Source of the DNA: Thermoplasmata archaeon UBA61
GTDB lineage: Archaea; Thermoplasmatota; Thermoplasmata; Lutacidiplasmatales; UBA184
Length of the DNA: 64,000 nt
NCBI GenBank assembly: GCA_002503985.1
Contig: DASW01000002.1
Span: 1 to 64,000 of the forward strand
Direction of reading: 5' to 3'
Positions 28,211-36,975 of the stretch are shown piece by piece. Under the pieces are notes generated by a model. The model made no database searches. It was not told where the DNA came from and worked only from the letters and a program-made list of their open reading frames with translations. How positions within the stretch are numbered: position 1 is the stretch's first letter; each line of letters begins with the position of its first letter. The position numbers and the translations under genes were made by a program.

Positions 28211-29489
28211 CGGTCGCGTTCCTCTCCCGGCGCGCGGCGAGCTCCCCGCGCCACAGGTCGACGAACAGCCCGAGGAGCAGGGCGGTGAGGACGACGTCCA
28301 TCACCTCCGCCGGCCAGACGACCCCCGGGCCGGACGCCCACGTGATGAGCCCGAGGTTGAAGTTGACCGCCCCGACGGTCGCGACGCCCCACAACCACCA
28401 TCGGGGCCGGGCCCCGGCGAGCGCGCACGGCAGTAGCCAGATCAGGAAGTTGTAGGAGAGGAACGGAGTCACGAGGGCCACCCCGACGATCGTGATAGCG
28501 ACCGCTCGGACCGGTGAGCGGACCCAGGCCAGGACGGCGACGACCACGGCGATCGTGAGCGTCGCTTGGGCGGCCTCGACCCCCAGCGAGGACGGGAGCG
28601 CGTTATGGAACAGGAAGATACCGTACACGTTCAGGGAGTACGACCGCCGGCCGATCTCGCCGACGAACACGCTGTTCAGGAAACCCGACCCCCAGACCGC
28701 GTAGGAGAGCGCCGTGGCCGCTCCAAAGGTCCCAGCCGCAGCCACGAAGCTCCACAGCCGCCGCCGCGGCACCGAGCCGTCCATCGCCAGCACGGGGAAC
28801 AGGCTCGGGAACCTCGCGGTCGATAGGAAGCCGCCCAGGATGCCGGCGAGGACCTCGCGGCGCTCGGCGAGGTAGAGCGTGAGCAGGAGCGTCATCGGGA
28901 CGATCGCGTTCGTCGCCCCGCCGAACTCGGAGGTGGCGAGCGGCACGAACAGGATGGACGACGCGACGAAGACCGTGATGTACCGCCGGTCGTCGCCACC
29001 GACCGCCCACGTCAGCGGCAGGATGCTCAGGACGACAGCCCCCCAGACGATGCAGATGCCGGTGAGGCCTCCCAGCGACCCGAGGGCGTCGAGGAGGACC
29101 GCGGCAAGACCGTACGGAACGAGGAGGGTCCCCCCGCAGTACGGCACGGCGGAGAACGGGTCTCCCCCGGCCCAGAAGGCCCGACCCGAGTCCATCACGC
29201 CGAGCGCGTCGCTCAGGATCCCGGGCTGGCAGCCGTACTGGCCGTTGAGGATGCCGTAGGCCGAGAATCCGCCGAACCAGATCGCCGCCATCACGAGCAA
29301 CGGGCGCCAGTCGAGCCAGCCCAGGTCGGAGCGGCCCGAGAGCCGGTGCAGGAGTCGCTGCACGGCCGGTCGCAGTCGCACCCCGTAGCGGGTCCGATAG
29401 AGCAGGACCACTAGGTTGACGACGGTAAGGAGCCCGAACACTCCCCACGTGTCCCAGTTGCTGAGAACGGCGACCGCCTCGTTCGTCAT
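28197..29489 (-). CDS. polytopic membrane protein, GT-C glycosyltransferase-like (paralogue A)
   Basis: This 430-residue protein has about ten hydrophobic segments and no signal peptide. Features shared with its neighbours are a GGDPF motif (near 108) followed by VPYGLAAVLLDALGS, then GGDDRRY (near 165) and LSTARFPSLFPVLA (near 222). A G-x-D-P-F/Y motif after the first helix is common in GT-C enzymes such as GT87, which transfer sugars from polyprenyl phosphates on the outer face. The assignment is inference. It is most similar to the gene at 32532-33830. The first 45 residues form a TM helix and a basic stretch (YRTRYGVRLRP). Confidence 0.7.
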
Positions 29490-29597
29490 CCGACTGGTGA
29501 AGGCTCCGGTGTGGGAGAGAACGGATTTCCCCGAAGGCCGGAGGACCCGTAGACGGACGGCCGCTTAAGCCCCGTCCGCAACGACCCCCTCGGATTC

Positions 29598-30884
29598 CTA
29601 CGGAACGCCCGGCGACACTGAGGGGGCCGTGGCCCGGGACCGAAGACGCGCCTCTTCGGACCGGACGATCGTGACCAGCATGCAGAGCAGGATGGCCAGC
29701 AGCAGGATTCCGCAGAGCTCGTAGGGCCACCACACCCCACCCACGAGGGCCAGGTTCCAGTAGAGGACATTCTCGGTGACGGCGGCCACGGAGGCGTAGG
29801 CCAGGAGCCACCAATTCGTCGAGGCTCCGAGCAGGAGGAGGGGGATCAACCAGGCGACGAAGTGGTAGTTGAGGTACTGCGAGAAGATCATCACCCCCAC
29901 GAGCGGGATGGCACAGGCCGCCAGGGGGGAGTATCCCCGCACGTGCACGAACAGCACGAAGAGCAGTAACCCGCCACCTTGGATGGCGGCGAGCCCGAGA
30001 GAAGGTTGGACCCAGCCTTCGTGGATGAGCAGCGCGAAGAGATTGAGCGACTCGCTGTTCGCGCGGGCGAACTGCCCCAGGTAGACGACCTGGACCGCGT
30101 CCCACCCCCACAGTGCGTAACTCACAGCCGCGGCTCCCAGAAAGACCCCCCCGACGAGCACGAGCTGCGCCCAGCGACGACGCTCTTGGGAGGCGGAGGA
30201 CGCCAGCAGGGGAAATACGGCGGGGAATCGCGCAGTGCTGAGGAAGGCCGCCAGCCCTCGCAGGATCGTCGAGCCGCGTTGCGGGCGCGTCACGGCGTAG
30301 AGCATGAGGAGGACCGACACCGCGACCACTAGGTTCTCGACACCGAGGTTCGTGGCGATGTTGGGAAGATAGAGGACGGAGGTCGCGGCCAGGACGCTCT
30401 TGTAGCGTCGGTCGTCCCCCGCGATCTTCCACACGAGCGGCACGACCGCGAGAGCGAGGAGCTGCCAGACCAGCCAGATCCCGAGGATGCTCCCCGAGAT
30501 GGCCCCGAGCGCATCCAGCGAAACCTCGGCCAATCCGTACGGGATGGACGTCGCGTACGGGTGGCTACAGAACGCCACCGAGAACGGGTCGGTCCCGTGG
30601 AGGGCGGCGGTCCCAGAGGCGAGGATCGCGAAGGAGTCGTCCGAACAGTGCGCCCCGGAGACGTTCCAGACGATGTTCGCCGCGGTGATGATGGCGAGGG
30701 GGAGGAGGATGTGCCACAACCGCAGCCAACGCCAATCCGAGCGGCCCGTGGCCCACTGCTGCAGCCGGTCGACCCCTCGCCGCACCGAGGACAGGGTCTC
30801 GGACCGATAGGCCAGGACGAGGAAGCTCAGGGCGAAGCTCGCGACAAAGACGAGGGTGGAGCCCGCGAGTCCTACCGTCGTCAT
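29598..30884 (-). CDS. polytopic membrane protein, GT-C glycosyltransferase-like (paralogue B)
   Basis: This 428-residue protein has the same layout as the flanking paralogues but has diverged more. An initial helix and basic stretch (YRSETLSSVRRG) are followed by HGTDPFSVAF (near 96), IPYGLAEVSLDALGA, AGDDRRYKSVLAATS (near 155) and LSTARFPAVFPLLA (near 212), with about ten hydrophobic segments. It is 108 bases upstream of paralogue A on the same strand and divergent from the gene at 31081. Function is inferred only from the GT-C-like motif. Confidence 0.7.
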   Translation of the reverse strand: MTTVGLAGSTLVFVASFALSFLVLAYRSETLSSVRRGVDRLQQWATGRSDWRWLRLWHILLPLAIITAANIVWNVSGAHCSDDSFAILASGTAALHGTDPFSVAFCSHPYATSIPYGLAEVSLDALGAISGSILGIWLVWQLLALAVVPLVWKIAGDDRRYKSVLAATSVLYLPNIATNLGVENLVVAVSVLLMLYAVTRPQRGSTILRGLAAFLSTARFPAVFPLLASSASQERRRWAQLVLVGGVFLGAAAVSYALWGWDAVQVVYLGQFARANSESLNLFALLIHEGWVQPSLGLAAIQGGGLLLFVLFVHVRGYSPLAACAIPLVGVMIFSQYLNYHFVAWLIPLLLLGASTNWWLLAYASVAAVTENVLYWNLALVGGVWWPYELCGILLLAILLCMLVTIVRSEEARLRSRATAPSVSPGVP

Positions 30885-31080
30885 CGAAGGCCGAAGCCCG
30901 GCGACCCCCTGGCGACCGTCTCACACATCGCTCGGATAAACTCTCCTTCGCGGCCCTCCTTCCCGCCGTCCTGGGGGGTGTCGTCTCCCCGGGCGGAGGA
31001 GGTCTGCCCGGCCGGTACGCCTCGACGACCGAGGGCTCATATTCCCCGCCCCATCTTGCGAGCGCGGGGCGTCCCGTCGG

Positions 31081-32535
31081 ATGGGGGAGCACGCCGACGC
31101 CGGAGGGCCCTCGACCCCCGCGGGAGATTCGCGGGTGCGTCACCTCGCTCTGTACGCCACGGCGTGGCTGGCGGGCGCTGTCCCTCTCTTCCTAGTGGTC
31201 ACGGCCCTCTGGCGCGACTTTCCCACCTTCGGCTCGACCGGTGAGATCACGATCGGAGCGTTCGCCATCGCCTTCCCGGTGGTGGTGCGCCGTCTCGGCG
31301 TGCCACGTCGGGACGGATTCATCCGGTTTCTCCTGGTGGCTGGGGTCGTCTTCGGGGTGGTCTCCATCCTCACCGGGTGGGGGAACGGCCTCACCGACGA
31401 GCCGTTCACGACACCTCGCTTCGTAACGCTGCTGTGGGCGCACCAGGACCCCTACGTGGTCCCGCTCGTCTTCAACTACGTCCAGTACGGACAGACGATT
31501 CACTCCTACTCGATCTATCCGTACCTGCCGTTGCTGATGTTCCTCCAGGTCCCCGGACTCGACTACAAGTGGTTCGCGCTCGCGTGCTGGGTCGGGATGG
31601 TCCTGTTGGTCCGGAAGCGGTTCGACGCCGGCGTTCTGCTCGCCCAGCCGTACGTCGTGGTGATGGCGGCGAGCGGCTACAACGACTTCCCGGTCTTGCT
31701 ACTCCTCACGGTCGCGTTCGTGGGGATCCAGGGCCGACAACAACGTTGGGCCCAGCTCCTCGCCCTGGGAGCGAAGCAGTTCGCGAACGCGATCGTCGTG
31801 GTCTACTACCTCGTGCGGCGCGACTGGAAGAACGTCCTCGTCACCCTCGGCGTCAGCGCCGCGTTCATCCTCCCCTTCGTGGTCTGGAGCGGGCCGACCG
31901 TCCTCTGTCCCGCCGTCCTGGCCGACCGCCTCTCGTCGTGCCCGAGCGGCGGCACGGCCCAGTATCTCCTCAACTACGCTCTCTGGCCGGTGTGGGTCCT
32001 CGCGGTCTTCTATCTCCCGGTGCTCGCGTGGGCTCGCGCCACCGCGCAGACGGGGCGCGTCTCTCGCCTCCTCGCGGGGAGACGGATTTCGGTGGACGAG
32101 CTTCTCCGAATGCCCTCGTTCGCTATCGTGGGAATTTCGGGAGCGATGGCCGCAGTCAGTGGGTTCTTGATTCTGGGAATCTACCTAGGATCCACCTCGG
32201 CCATGACGCTCGGCGCCGCGGTCGCCGGGTTCGTGGTCCTCGCCGCGTGGGTCGTGGCCTGCGACCAAGCCGCGAGCACGCGCGGGCCGTTCCTGCGATG
32301 GTCTCTCTCGCGTCTCCCGTTCCAAGCGGCGGTCCACGGCGTCGCTCTCGCGTTGAACGTCGGGATGGTGATGGGCGCGGTCCTCCTGGGTAGGTCCGCG
32401 CTCGAAGGAGAGCTTGCGGGAGCGTTCCTGGCGAGCCTGTGGGAGAGCGCGCTCTTCTTCAACGCCCAGCGCCCACAGGGTAGCGCGCGTACGGATCAGA
32501 CCGCCGGCGCGGTCCCCGGAAACCGGACCGCCTAG
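31081..32535 (+). CDS. polytopic membrane protein, GT87-like, with possible GtrA-like tail
   Basis: A 484-residue protein with twelve or more hydrophobic segments. The first 310 residues look like a GT-C enzyme: AHQDPYVVPLVF near 119-130, then YSIYPYLPLLMFL, SGYNDFPVLLLLTVAF near 198-213 and GAKQFANAIVVVYYLVRRDWK near 231-251. After a basic loop (ISVDELLRMP) four more hydrophobic segments (about 345-460) could form a GtrA-like domain, which in other proteins flips lipid-linked sugars. That tail assignment is weak. It differs from the three paralogues around it and overlaps paralogue C by 4 bases at the 3' ends. Confidence 0.65.
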   Translation: MGEHADAGGPSTPAGDSRVRHLALYATAWLAGAVPLFLVVTALWRDFPTFGSTGEITIGAFAIAFPVVVRRLGVPRRDGFIRFLLVAGVVFGVVSILTGWGNGLTDEPFTTPRFVTLLWAHQDPYVVPLVFNYVQYGQTIHSYSIYPYLPLLMFLQVPGLDYKWFALACWVGMVLLVRKRFDAGVLLAQPYVVVMAASGYNDFPVLLLLTVAFVGIQGRQQRWAQLLALGAKQFANAIVVVYYLVRRDWKNVLVTLGVSAAFILPFVVWSGPTVLCPAVLADRLSSCPSGGTAQYLLNYALWPVWVLAVFYLPVLAWARATAQTGRVSRLLAGRRISVDELLRMPSFAIVGISGAMAAVSGFLILGIYLGSTSAMTLGAAVAGFVVLAAWVVACDQAASTRGPFLRWSLSRLPFQAAVHGVALALNVGMVMGAVLLGRSALEGELAGAFLASLWESALFFNAQRPQGSARTDQTAGAVPGNRTA

Positions 32536-33830
32536 CGCGAAGGGCTCGAACCGCCTTCCGAGGGAATCCCCGTAGGCGGCGCTCCCGCCTGCCGGTCGGC
32601 GAGCTCACCGCGCCATAGGTCGATGAACAGCCCGAGGAGGAGAACGGTGAGGACCACGTCACAGATCATCGAGGGCCAGAGGACCTTGTCGTCCCATGCC
32701 CAGACGTTGAGGGCGAGGCTGTAGTTCAACGACCCGACGAACGCGACCCCCCAGAGCCACCAACGGGCCCGCGTCCCGACCAAAGCCACCGGGAGCAGCC
32801 AGATCAGGATCGTGAACGAGAGGAACGGCGTGAGGAGGGCGAACCCCACGAGCATGATCGACACCGCCGCGAGCGGGGAGCGCACTCCAAAGAAAACGGC
32901 GACGAGAAGGGCGACGATCAGGGTCCCCTGGATGACCTCGACCCCGAGGCCTCCCGGGAGCGCGTTCGAAAGGAGGAGGATACCGTAGACGTTGAGGGAG
33001 AACGAGCGTCGGCCGAGCTGGGAGATGAAGACCGGGTCCAGGAACTGATGGCCCCAGATCGCGAAGGTGAGCGCCGTCGTTCCGCCGAACACCGCGAGCG
33101 CGGTGACGAACGAGAGGTAGCGCCGGCGCGGGAACGACCCCGTTTCTCCCAGGATCGGAAGCAGGTTCGGGAACCGAGCGGTCGACAGGAACCCTCCGAC
33201 CACGGCACTGACGAGCTCGCTTCGCTGGGCGAGATAGAGCGAAAGGAGGGCCGTGGTCGGGACGATGGCGTTCGTCACCCCGTCGATCTGGGAGCAGACG
33301 ACCAGGACGAAGAGCGCCGAAGTACCGACGAACACTGTTACGTAGCGGCGGTCCGGGCCCGCGACCGCCCAGGTGAGGGGGATGAGGGCCAGGGCTACCA
33401 CGCCCCACGCCGCGTATACCCCGGGAAGTCCGCCGAGACTCCCGATGCCGCTGATGAGGACCGCGGCGAGACCGTACGGTACTTGGCTAGAGACCCCGCA
33501 GTCCGGGACCGTGAACGGGTTCTGGCCGGCGAGGAACGCCTTCCCGGAGTTCAGGACCGCGATGGGGTCGCTTCCGCCCGGACGGCAGCCGTACGCGCCG
33601 CTCAGGATCCCATAGGCAGTGACGCAAGCGAAGGCGATCCCCGCGGCGACGAGGAGAGGCTGCCAGTCGAGCCATCGGAGATCCTCGCGCCCGGACATGA
33701 GTCGCAACGCACGCAGGACCCTGGGTCGAAGGCCCGCTCCCCACTCGGTTCGGTATACGAGGACGAGGAGGTTGAGGGCCGAGAGGGCTCCGAGGACGCC
33801 CCACGTGACCGCGTTGTACCAGTCCGCCAT
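32532..33830 (-). CDS. polytopic membrane protein, GT-C glycosyltransferase-like (paralogue C)
   Basis: This 432-residue protein closely resembles paralogue A along its full length: YRTEWGAGLRP near 29, GQNPFTVPDC near 107, VPYGLAAVLISGIGS, AGPDRRYVTVFVGTS near 160 and LSTARFPNLLPILG near 217, ending with a matching LFIDLWRGELADRQ. About ten hydrophobic segments are seen. A and C probably arose by duplication with the other two genes placed between them. The likely role is sugar transfer on a lipid carrier for surface glycans, which is inference. Confidence 0.7.
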   Translation of the reverse strand: MADWYNAVTWGVLGALSALNLLVLVYRTEWGAGLRPRVLRALRLMSGREDLRWLDWQPLLVAAGIAFACVTAYGILSGAYGCRPGGSDPIAVLNSGKAFLAGQNPFTVPDCGVSSQVPYGLAAVLISGIGSLGGLPGVYAAWGVVALALIPLTWAVAGPDRRYVTVFVGTSALFVLVVCSQIDGVTNAIVPTTALLSLYLAQRSELVSAVVGGFLSTARFPNLLPILGETGSFPRRRYLSFVTALAVFGGTTALTFAIWGHQFLDPVFISQLGRRSFSLNVYGILLLSNALPGGLGVEVIQGTLIVALLVAVFFGVRSPLAAVSIMLVGFALLTPFLSFTILIWLLPVALVGTRARWWLWGVAFVGSLNYSLALNVWAWDDKVLWPSMICDVVLTVLLLGLFIDLWRGELADRQAGAPPTGIPSEGGSSPSR

Positions 33831-34022
33831 CGACGGTCGGAAGCGACGAGCGAGGTCGCGCTATTTTAGGGGCTCGCCCGGAACGGGCCGGGCCGCATTG
33901 GCCGCGCCACTGGTTCCCCGTTCGGTCGGGGTTTTTCCGTCAGTACCGTGATAAGCTTCCCCGAAGTGGGTCGGACCCAGGGCCGCGGTTCCCCGTATCC
34001 GGTCGAGAGGTCGTCACCATCC

Positions 34023-34538
34023 ATGCCATCCTCAGAACCCGCTGCCCGTCCTCGCGCGATGACGAAGCTGAGGGTGAACGGGACCGACCACTCGGTCCCT
34101 ATCGATCCCGACCGGAGCCTGCTCTATGTCCTTCGGGAAGAGCTTCGGCTCACCGGTACGAAGTACGGATGCGGCGAGGGTGAGTGCGGCGCCTGCAAGG
34201 TCCTCGTGGACGGGGTTGCCGTCCGTGCCTGCCAGACCCCGGTGGGCGAAGCGGTCGGTCGGTCGATCGTCACCATCGAAGGGCTCGCGCAGGGCGAGCA
34301 CTTGCACCCGGTGCAGCAGGCGTTCGTGGAGGCCGGGGCCTTCCAGTGCGGTTTCTGCACCTCGGGCATGATCATCGCCGCCGTATCCCTGCTGGCGCGA
34401 AGCTCCCAGCCCAGCGTCGAGGAGATCCGAGCGGCGATGGACGGCAACCTCTGCCGTTGCGGGGGCTACCTGCGGATCATCGATGCGGTGCAGCGGGCGT
34501 CCCGCCTGTCGAGCGGAGCCGGAGGGGCGGTCCCATGA
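34023..34538 (+). CDS. molybdenum hydroxylase small [2Fe-2S] subunit (IorA/CoxS-like)
   Basis: A 171-residue electron-transfer subunit with two [2Fe-2S] clusters. The plant-type site is YGCGEGECGACKVL with a further Cys in RACQ, and the second site is QCGFCTSG plus LCRCGGY. It pairs with the large subunit that follows and overlaps it by 4 bases. The ATG at 34023 follows CGTATCC (about 33993) by about 28 bases. An internal ATG at 34059 starts the conserved domain and is the alternative. Confidence 0.9.
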   Translation: MPSSEPAARPRAMTKLRVNGTDHSVPIDPDRSLLYVLREELRLTGTKYGCGEGECGACKVLVDGVAVRACQTPVGEAVGRSIVTIEGLAQGEHLHPVQQAFVEAGAFQCGFCTSGMIIAAVSLLARSSQPSVEEIRAAMDGNLCRCGGYLRIIDAVQRASRLSSGAGGAVP

Positions 34539-36637
34539 CCGCCTCTCCGGCCGTAATCCCATTTGATCTCCTTCCACCCAACGAACGACCGTACTTCGAC
34601 CGATTCGGCAACGGGCTCGTGGTCGTCCTCCCTCCCCGGCAACCCGATCCCTCCGGGTGGGGAGCCGGAGGACCGCCCCACGGCGGCGCCTGGATCCACG
34701 TAGGCGAGGACGGGAAGGCCCGGGCGTTCATCGGGAAGGTCGAGGTCGGACAAGGCACGCGGACGGCGCTCTCCCTCCTCGTGGCCGAGGAGCTTCGGCT
34801 TCCCCTCTCCTCGGTCGAGCTCACAATGGGCGACACGGACCTCTGTCCGTGGGACATGGGGACGTTCGGAAGCCGGTCGATGCCCGACGCCGGGGAGCAT
34901 CTTCGGTTAACGGGAGCCGCGACCCGAACCTTCCTCACCGAGCTCGCGGCGGTCCGGCTTAGCGCCGCGCCGACGGAGGTGGAGCTCGCGGAGGGAACCG
35001 CCAAGGCCCGGGATTCGGGCCGGTCGGTCCGCTACGGCGAGCTCGTGAAGGGACTCCGTCGCGTGGAATTGGTCCCGTCGGACGCGAAACCCAACCCGCC
35101 ATCGAAATGGACGCGGGCCGGACGCCCGGCCCAGGACGTAGGTGCCCGAGAGGTCGTGACTGGAAATCGTCGGTACACTTCGGACCTTCACATCCCGGGG
35201 ATGTTGCACGGGAAGGTACTCTTCCCTCCGTCCTGCGGAGCGAAGCTGCGGAGCGTTGACCTCTCCCGCGCCCAGGCTCTTCCCGGGGTGACGGCAATCC
35301 ACGAAGGCGACCTCGTGGCGGTCGCCGCCCCGGACCTACGGATGGCCTTCGCGGCCCTGAAGGCGCTTCGAGCCGAGTGGGAGGCGACTCCCCAGCCTTC
35401 CGAGAAGGAGATCGTCGAGTACCTGCGACACCACCCGGTCGAGGGGGAGGACTTCTGGGACATGGTCCACCACGAGACGGGAGACGTCGGCGCGGCGTTC
35501 GGCTCCGCCCCGGTCTCACTCCGCGAGACCTACACTACCGCCTACATCGCCCACGCTCCGATGGAGACCCGCGCCGTCCTCGCTTCCTGGGAGGACGGGC
35601 GTCTCACGGTCTGGTTGGGAACCCAGACGCCGTTCCGCGCCCGAGAGGCCGTTTCGGACGCGCTCGAGCTCTCTCCCTCGAACGTTCGCATCATCGTCCC
35701 ACCGACCGGGTCCGGCTTCGGAGGCAAGCACACCTCCGACCTGGCCGTGGCGGCCGCCCGACTCGCCAAGGCCGCGGGGCATCCGGTCCGGGTCGTGTTC
35801 AGCCGAGAGGAAGAGTTCACGCAGGCCTATTTCCGACCCATGGCGGTGGTCGACATCCGGTCGGCGGCGGAGCAGGACGGGACCCTCACAGCCTGGGAGT
35901 TCCACGTCCTGAACGCCGGCGCGTCGGCCGCTCGCCTTCCCTACCGGGTGGCGAACCAGAAGATCGACAACCAACCTTCCGATTCTCCGCTCTCCCAAGC
36001 CTCCTATCGCGCGCTCGCGGCGACCGCGAACAACTTCGCTCGCGAGTCGCACCTCGACGAGGTCGCGGCCCGGGTCGGTGCCGACCCGGTCGAGTACCGA
36101 CTCCGCCACCTTGCGGACGACCGGCTGGCCACGGTGTTGCGCACCGTCGCCGAGCGAGCGGGATGGAGCCCCCGCCCGGCGCCGGCCGCTTCGGGGAGCG
36201 GCCGCGGCATCGCGGTAGGGCTCGAGAAAGAGGGGCGTGTCGCCACGTTCGCGGAGGTCCGGGTTCCCGAGGACCGGCACCTCGAGGTCGTCCGGATCGT
36301 CACCGGGTTCGAGTGCGGCGCCATCGTGCACCCGACCAACCTTCGAAGCCAGGTCGAGGGAGGGACGGTCATGGCCATGGGCGGCGCCCTCTTCGAAGCG
36401 ATCCATTTCGAGAACGGCCGCATCCTGAACCCGAGCTTCTCACGGTACCGGGTCCCACGGTTCCGCGATATCCCTCCGATCGAGGTAATCCTGCTCGACC
36501 GACCGGACCTTCCTTCGCAGGGAGGCGGGGAGACCCCGCTCATCGCGGTCGCCCCGGCGATCGCGAACGCGATCTACGATGCCACGGGGAAACGCCTGCG
36601 CTCGCTACCGTTGACCCCGGACGGGACCGTGCCCTGA
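34535..36637 (+). CDS. molybdenum hydroxylase large subunit (IorB-like)
   Basis: The 700-residue catalytic subunit of a xanthine-oxidase-family enzyme that hydroxylates an N-heterocycle or aldehyde using water. The order of parts fits the isoquinoline-oxidoreductase type: a Moco-binding segment IHVGEDGKARAFIGKVEVGQGT comes first (50-72), then the hammerhead domain RRYTSDLHIPGMLHGKVL near 210, GSGFGGKHTSDLAVAAARLAK near 390, and the active-site glutamate in GGGETPLIAVAPAIANA near 668-684. No FAD subunit is encoded next to it, so electrons must pass from the small subunit to another acceptor. The substrate is unknown. Confidence 0.88.
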   Translation: MTASPAVIPFDLLPPNERPYFDRFGNGLVVVLPPRQPDPSGWGAGGPPHGGAWIHVGEDGKARAFIGKVEVGQGTRTALSLLVAEELRLPLSSVELTMGDTDLCPWDMGTFGSRSMPDAGEHLRLTGAATRTFLTELAAVRLSAAPTEVELAEGTAKARDSGRSVRYGELVKGLRRVELVPSDAKPNPPSKWTRAGRPAQDVGAREVVTGNRRYTSDLHIPGMLHGKVLFPPSCGAKLRSVDLSRAQALPGVTAIHEGDLVAVAAPDLRMAFAALKALRAEWEATPQPSEKEIVEYLRHHPVEGEDFWDMVHHETGDVGAAFGSAPVSLRETYTTAYIAHAPMETRAVLASWEDGRLTVWLGTQTPFRAREAVSDALELSPSNVRIIVPPTGSGFGGKHTSDLAVAAARLAKAAGHPVRVVFSREEEFTQAYFRPMAVVDIRSAAEQDGTLTAWEFHVLNAGASAARLPYRVANQKIDNQPSDSPLSQASYRALAATANNFARESHLDEVAARVGADPVEYRLRHLADDRLATVLRTVAERAGWSPRPAPAASGSGRGIAVGLEKEGRVATFAEVRVPEDRHLEVVRIVTGFECGAIVHPTNLRSQVEGGTVMAMGGALFEAIHFENGRILNPSFSRYRVPRFRDIPPIEVILLDRPDLPSQGGGETPLIAVAPAIANAIYDATGKRLRSLPLTPDGTVP

Positions 36638-36704
36638 GGCACCGACCCCCGGCACAACGAGTCCGCGCACCTCGACCGGGCGCTCTCCGTACCTGAGACG
36701 CGTT

Positions 36705-36872
36705 CTAGAAGAGGAACACGGTGACGATGATGAGCACGACGACCGCGGCTACCAGAATCTTCATCCACGAAAGGAGGCCCGCCGTGTTCTGCTCGATCCG
36801 TTGGAGCGTGTAGTTTGGGTCGGTCGGCGTGGGGGGCTGTGGCGTCTGTGACCAGGGCAACGAGCCGCTCAT
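36705..36872 (-). CDS. small single-helix membrane protein (55 residues)
   Basis: A short gene with a polar, Pro/Thr-rich N-terminus (MSGSLPWSQTPQPPTPTDPN), an amphipathic stretch YTLQRIEQNTAGLLSW, and one C-terminal hydrophobic helix MKILVAAVVVLIIVTVFLF that runs to the stop. It looks like a tail-anchored protein. The ATG is about 28 bases after CTTAAG on the minus strand (about 36898-36904), which supports a real leaderless gene. Function unknown. Confidence 0.6.
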   Translation of the reverse strand: MSGSLPWSQTPQPPTPTDPNYTLQRIEQNTAGLLSWMKILVAAVVVLIIVTVFLF

Positions 36873-36975
36873 AGTGGCGTGGCTTACTCCCGGGCCACTT
36901 AAGGCTGCCCGAGGCCGCGTTGCCGACCCATTCTCCGATAGTGATAGTCTAGCGAGCTTCCTCGGGCGAGTCTCC

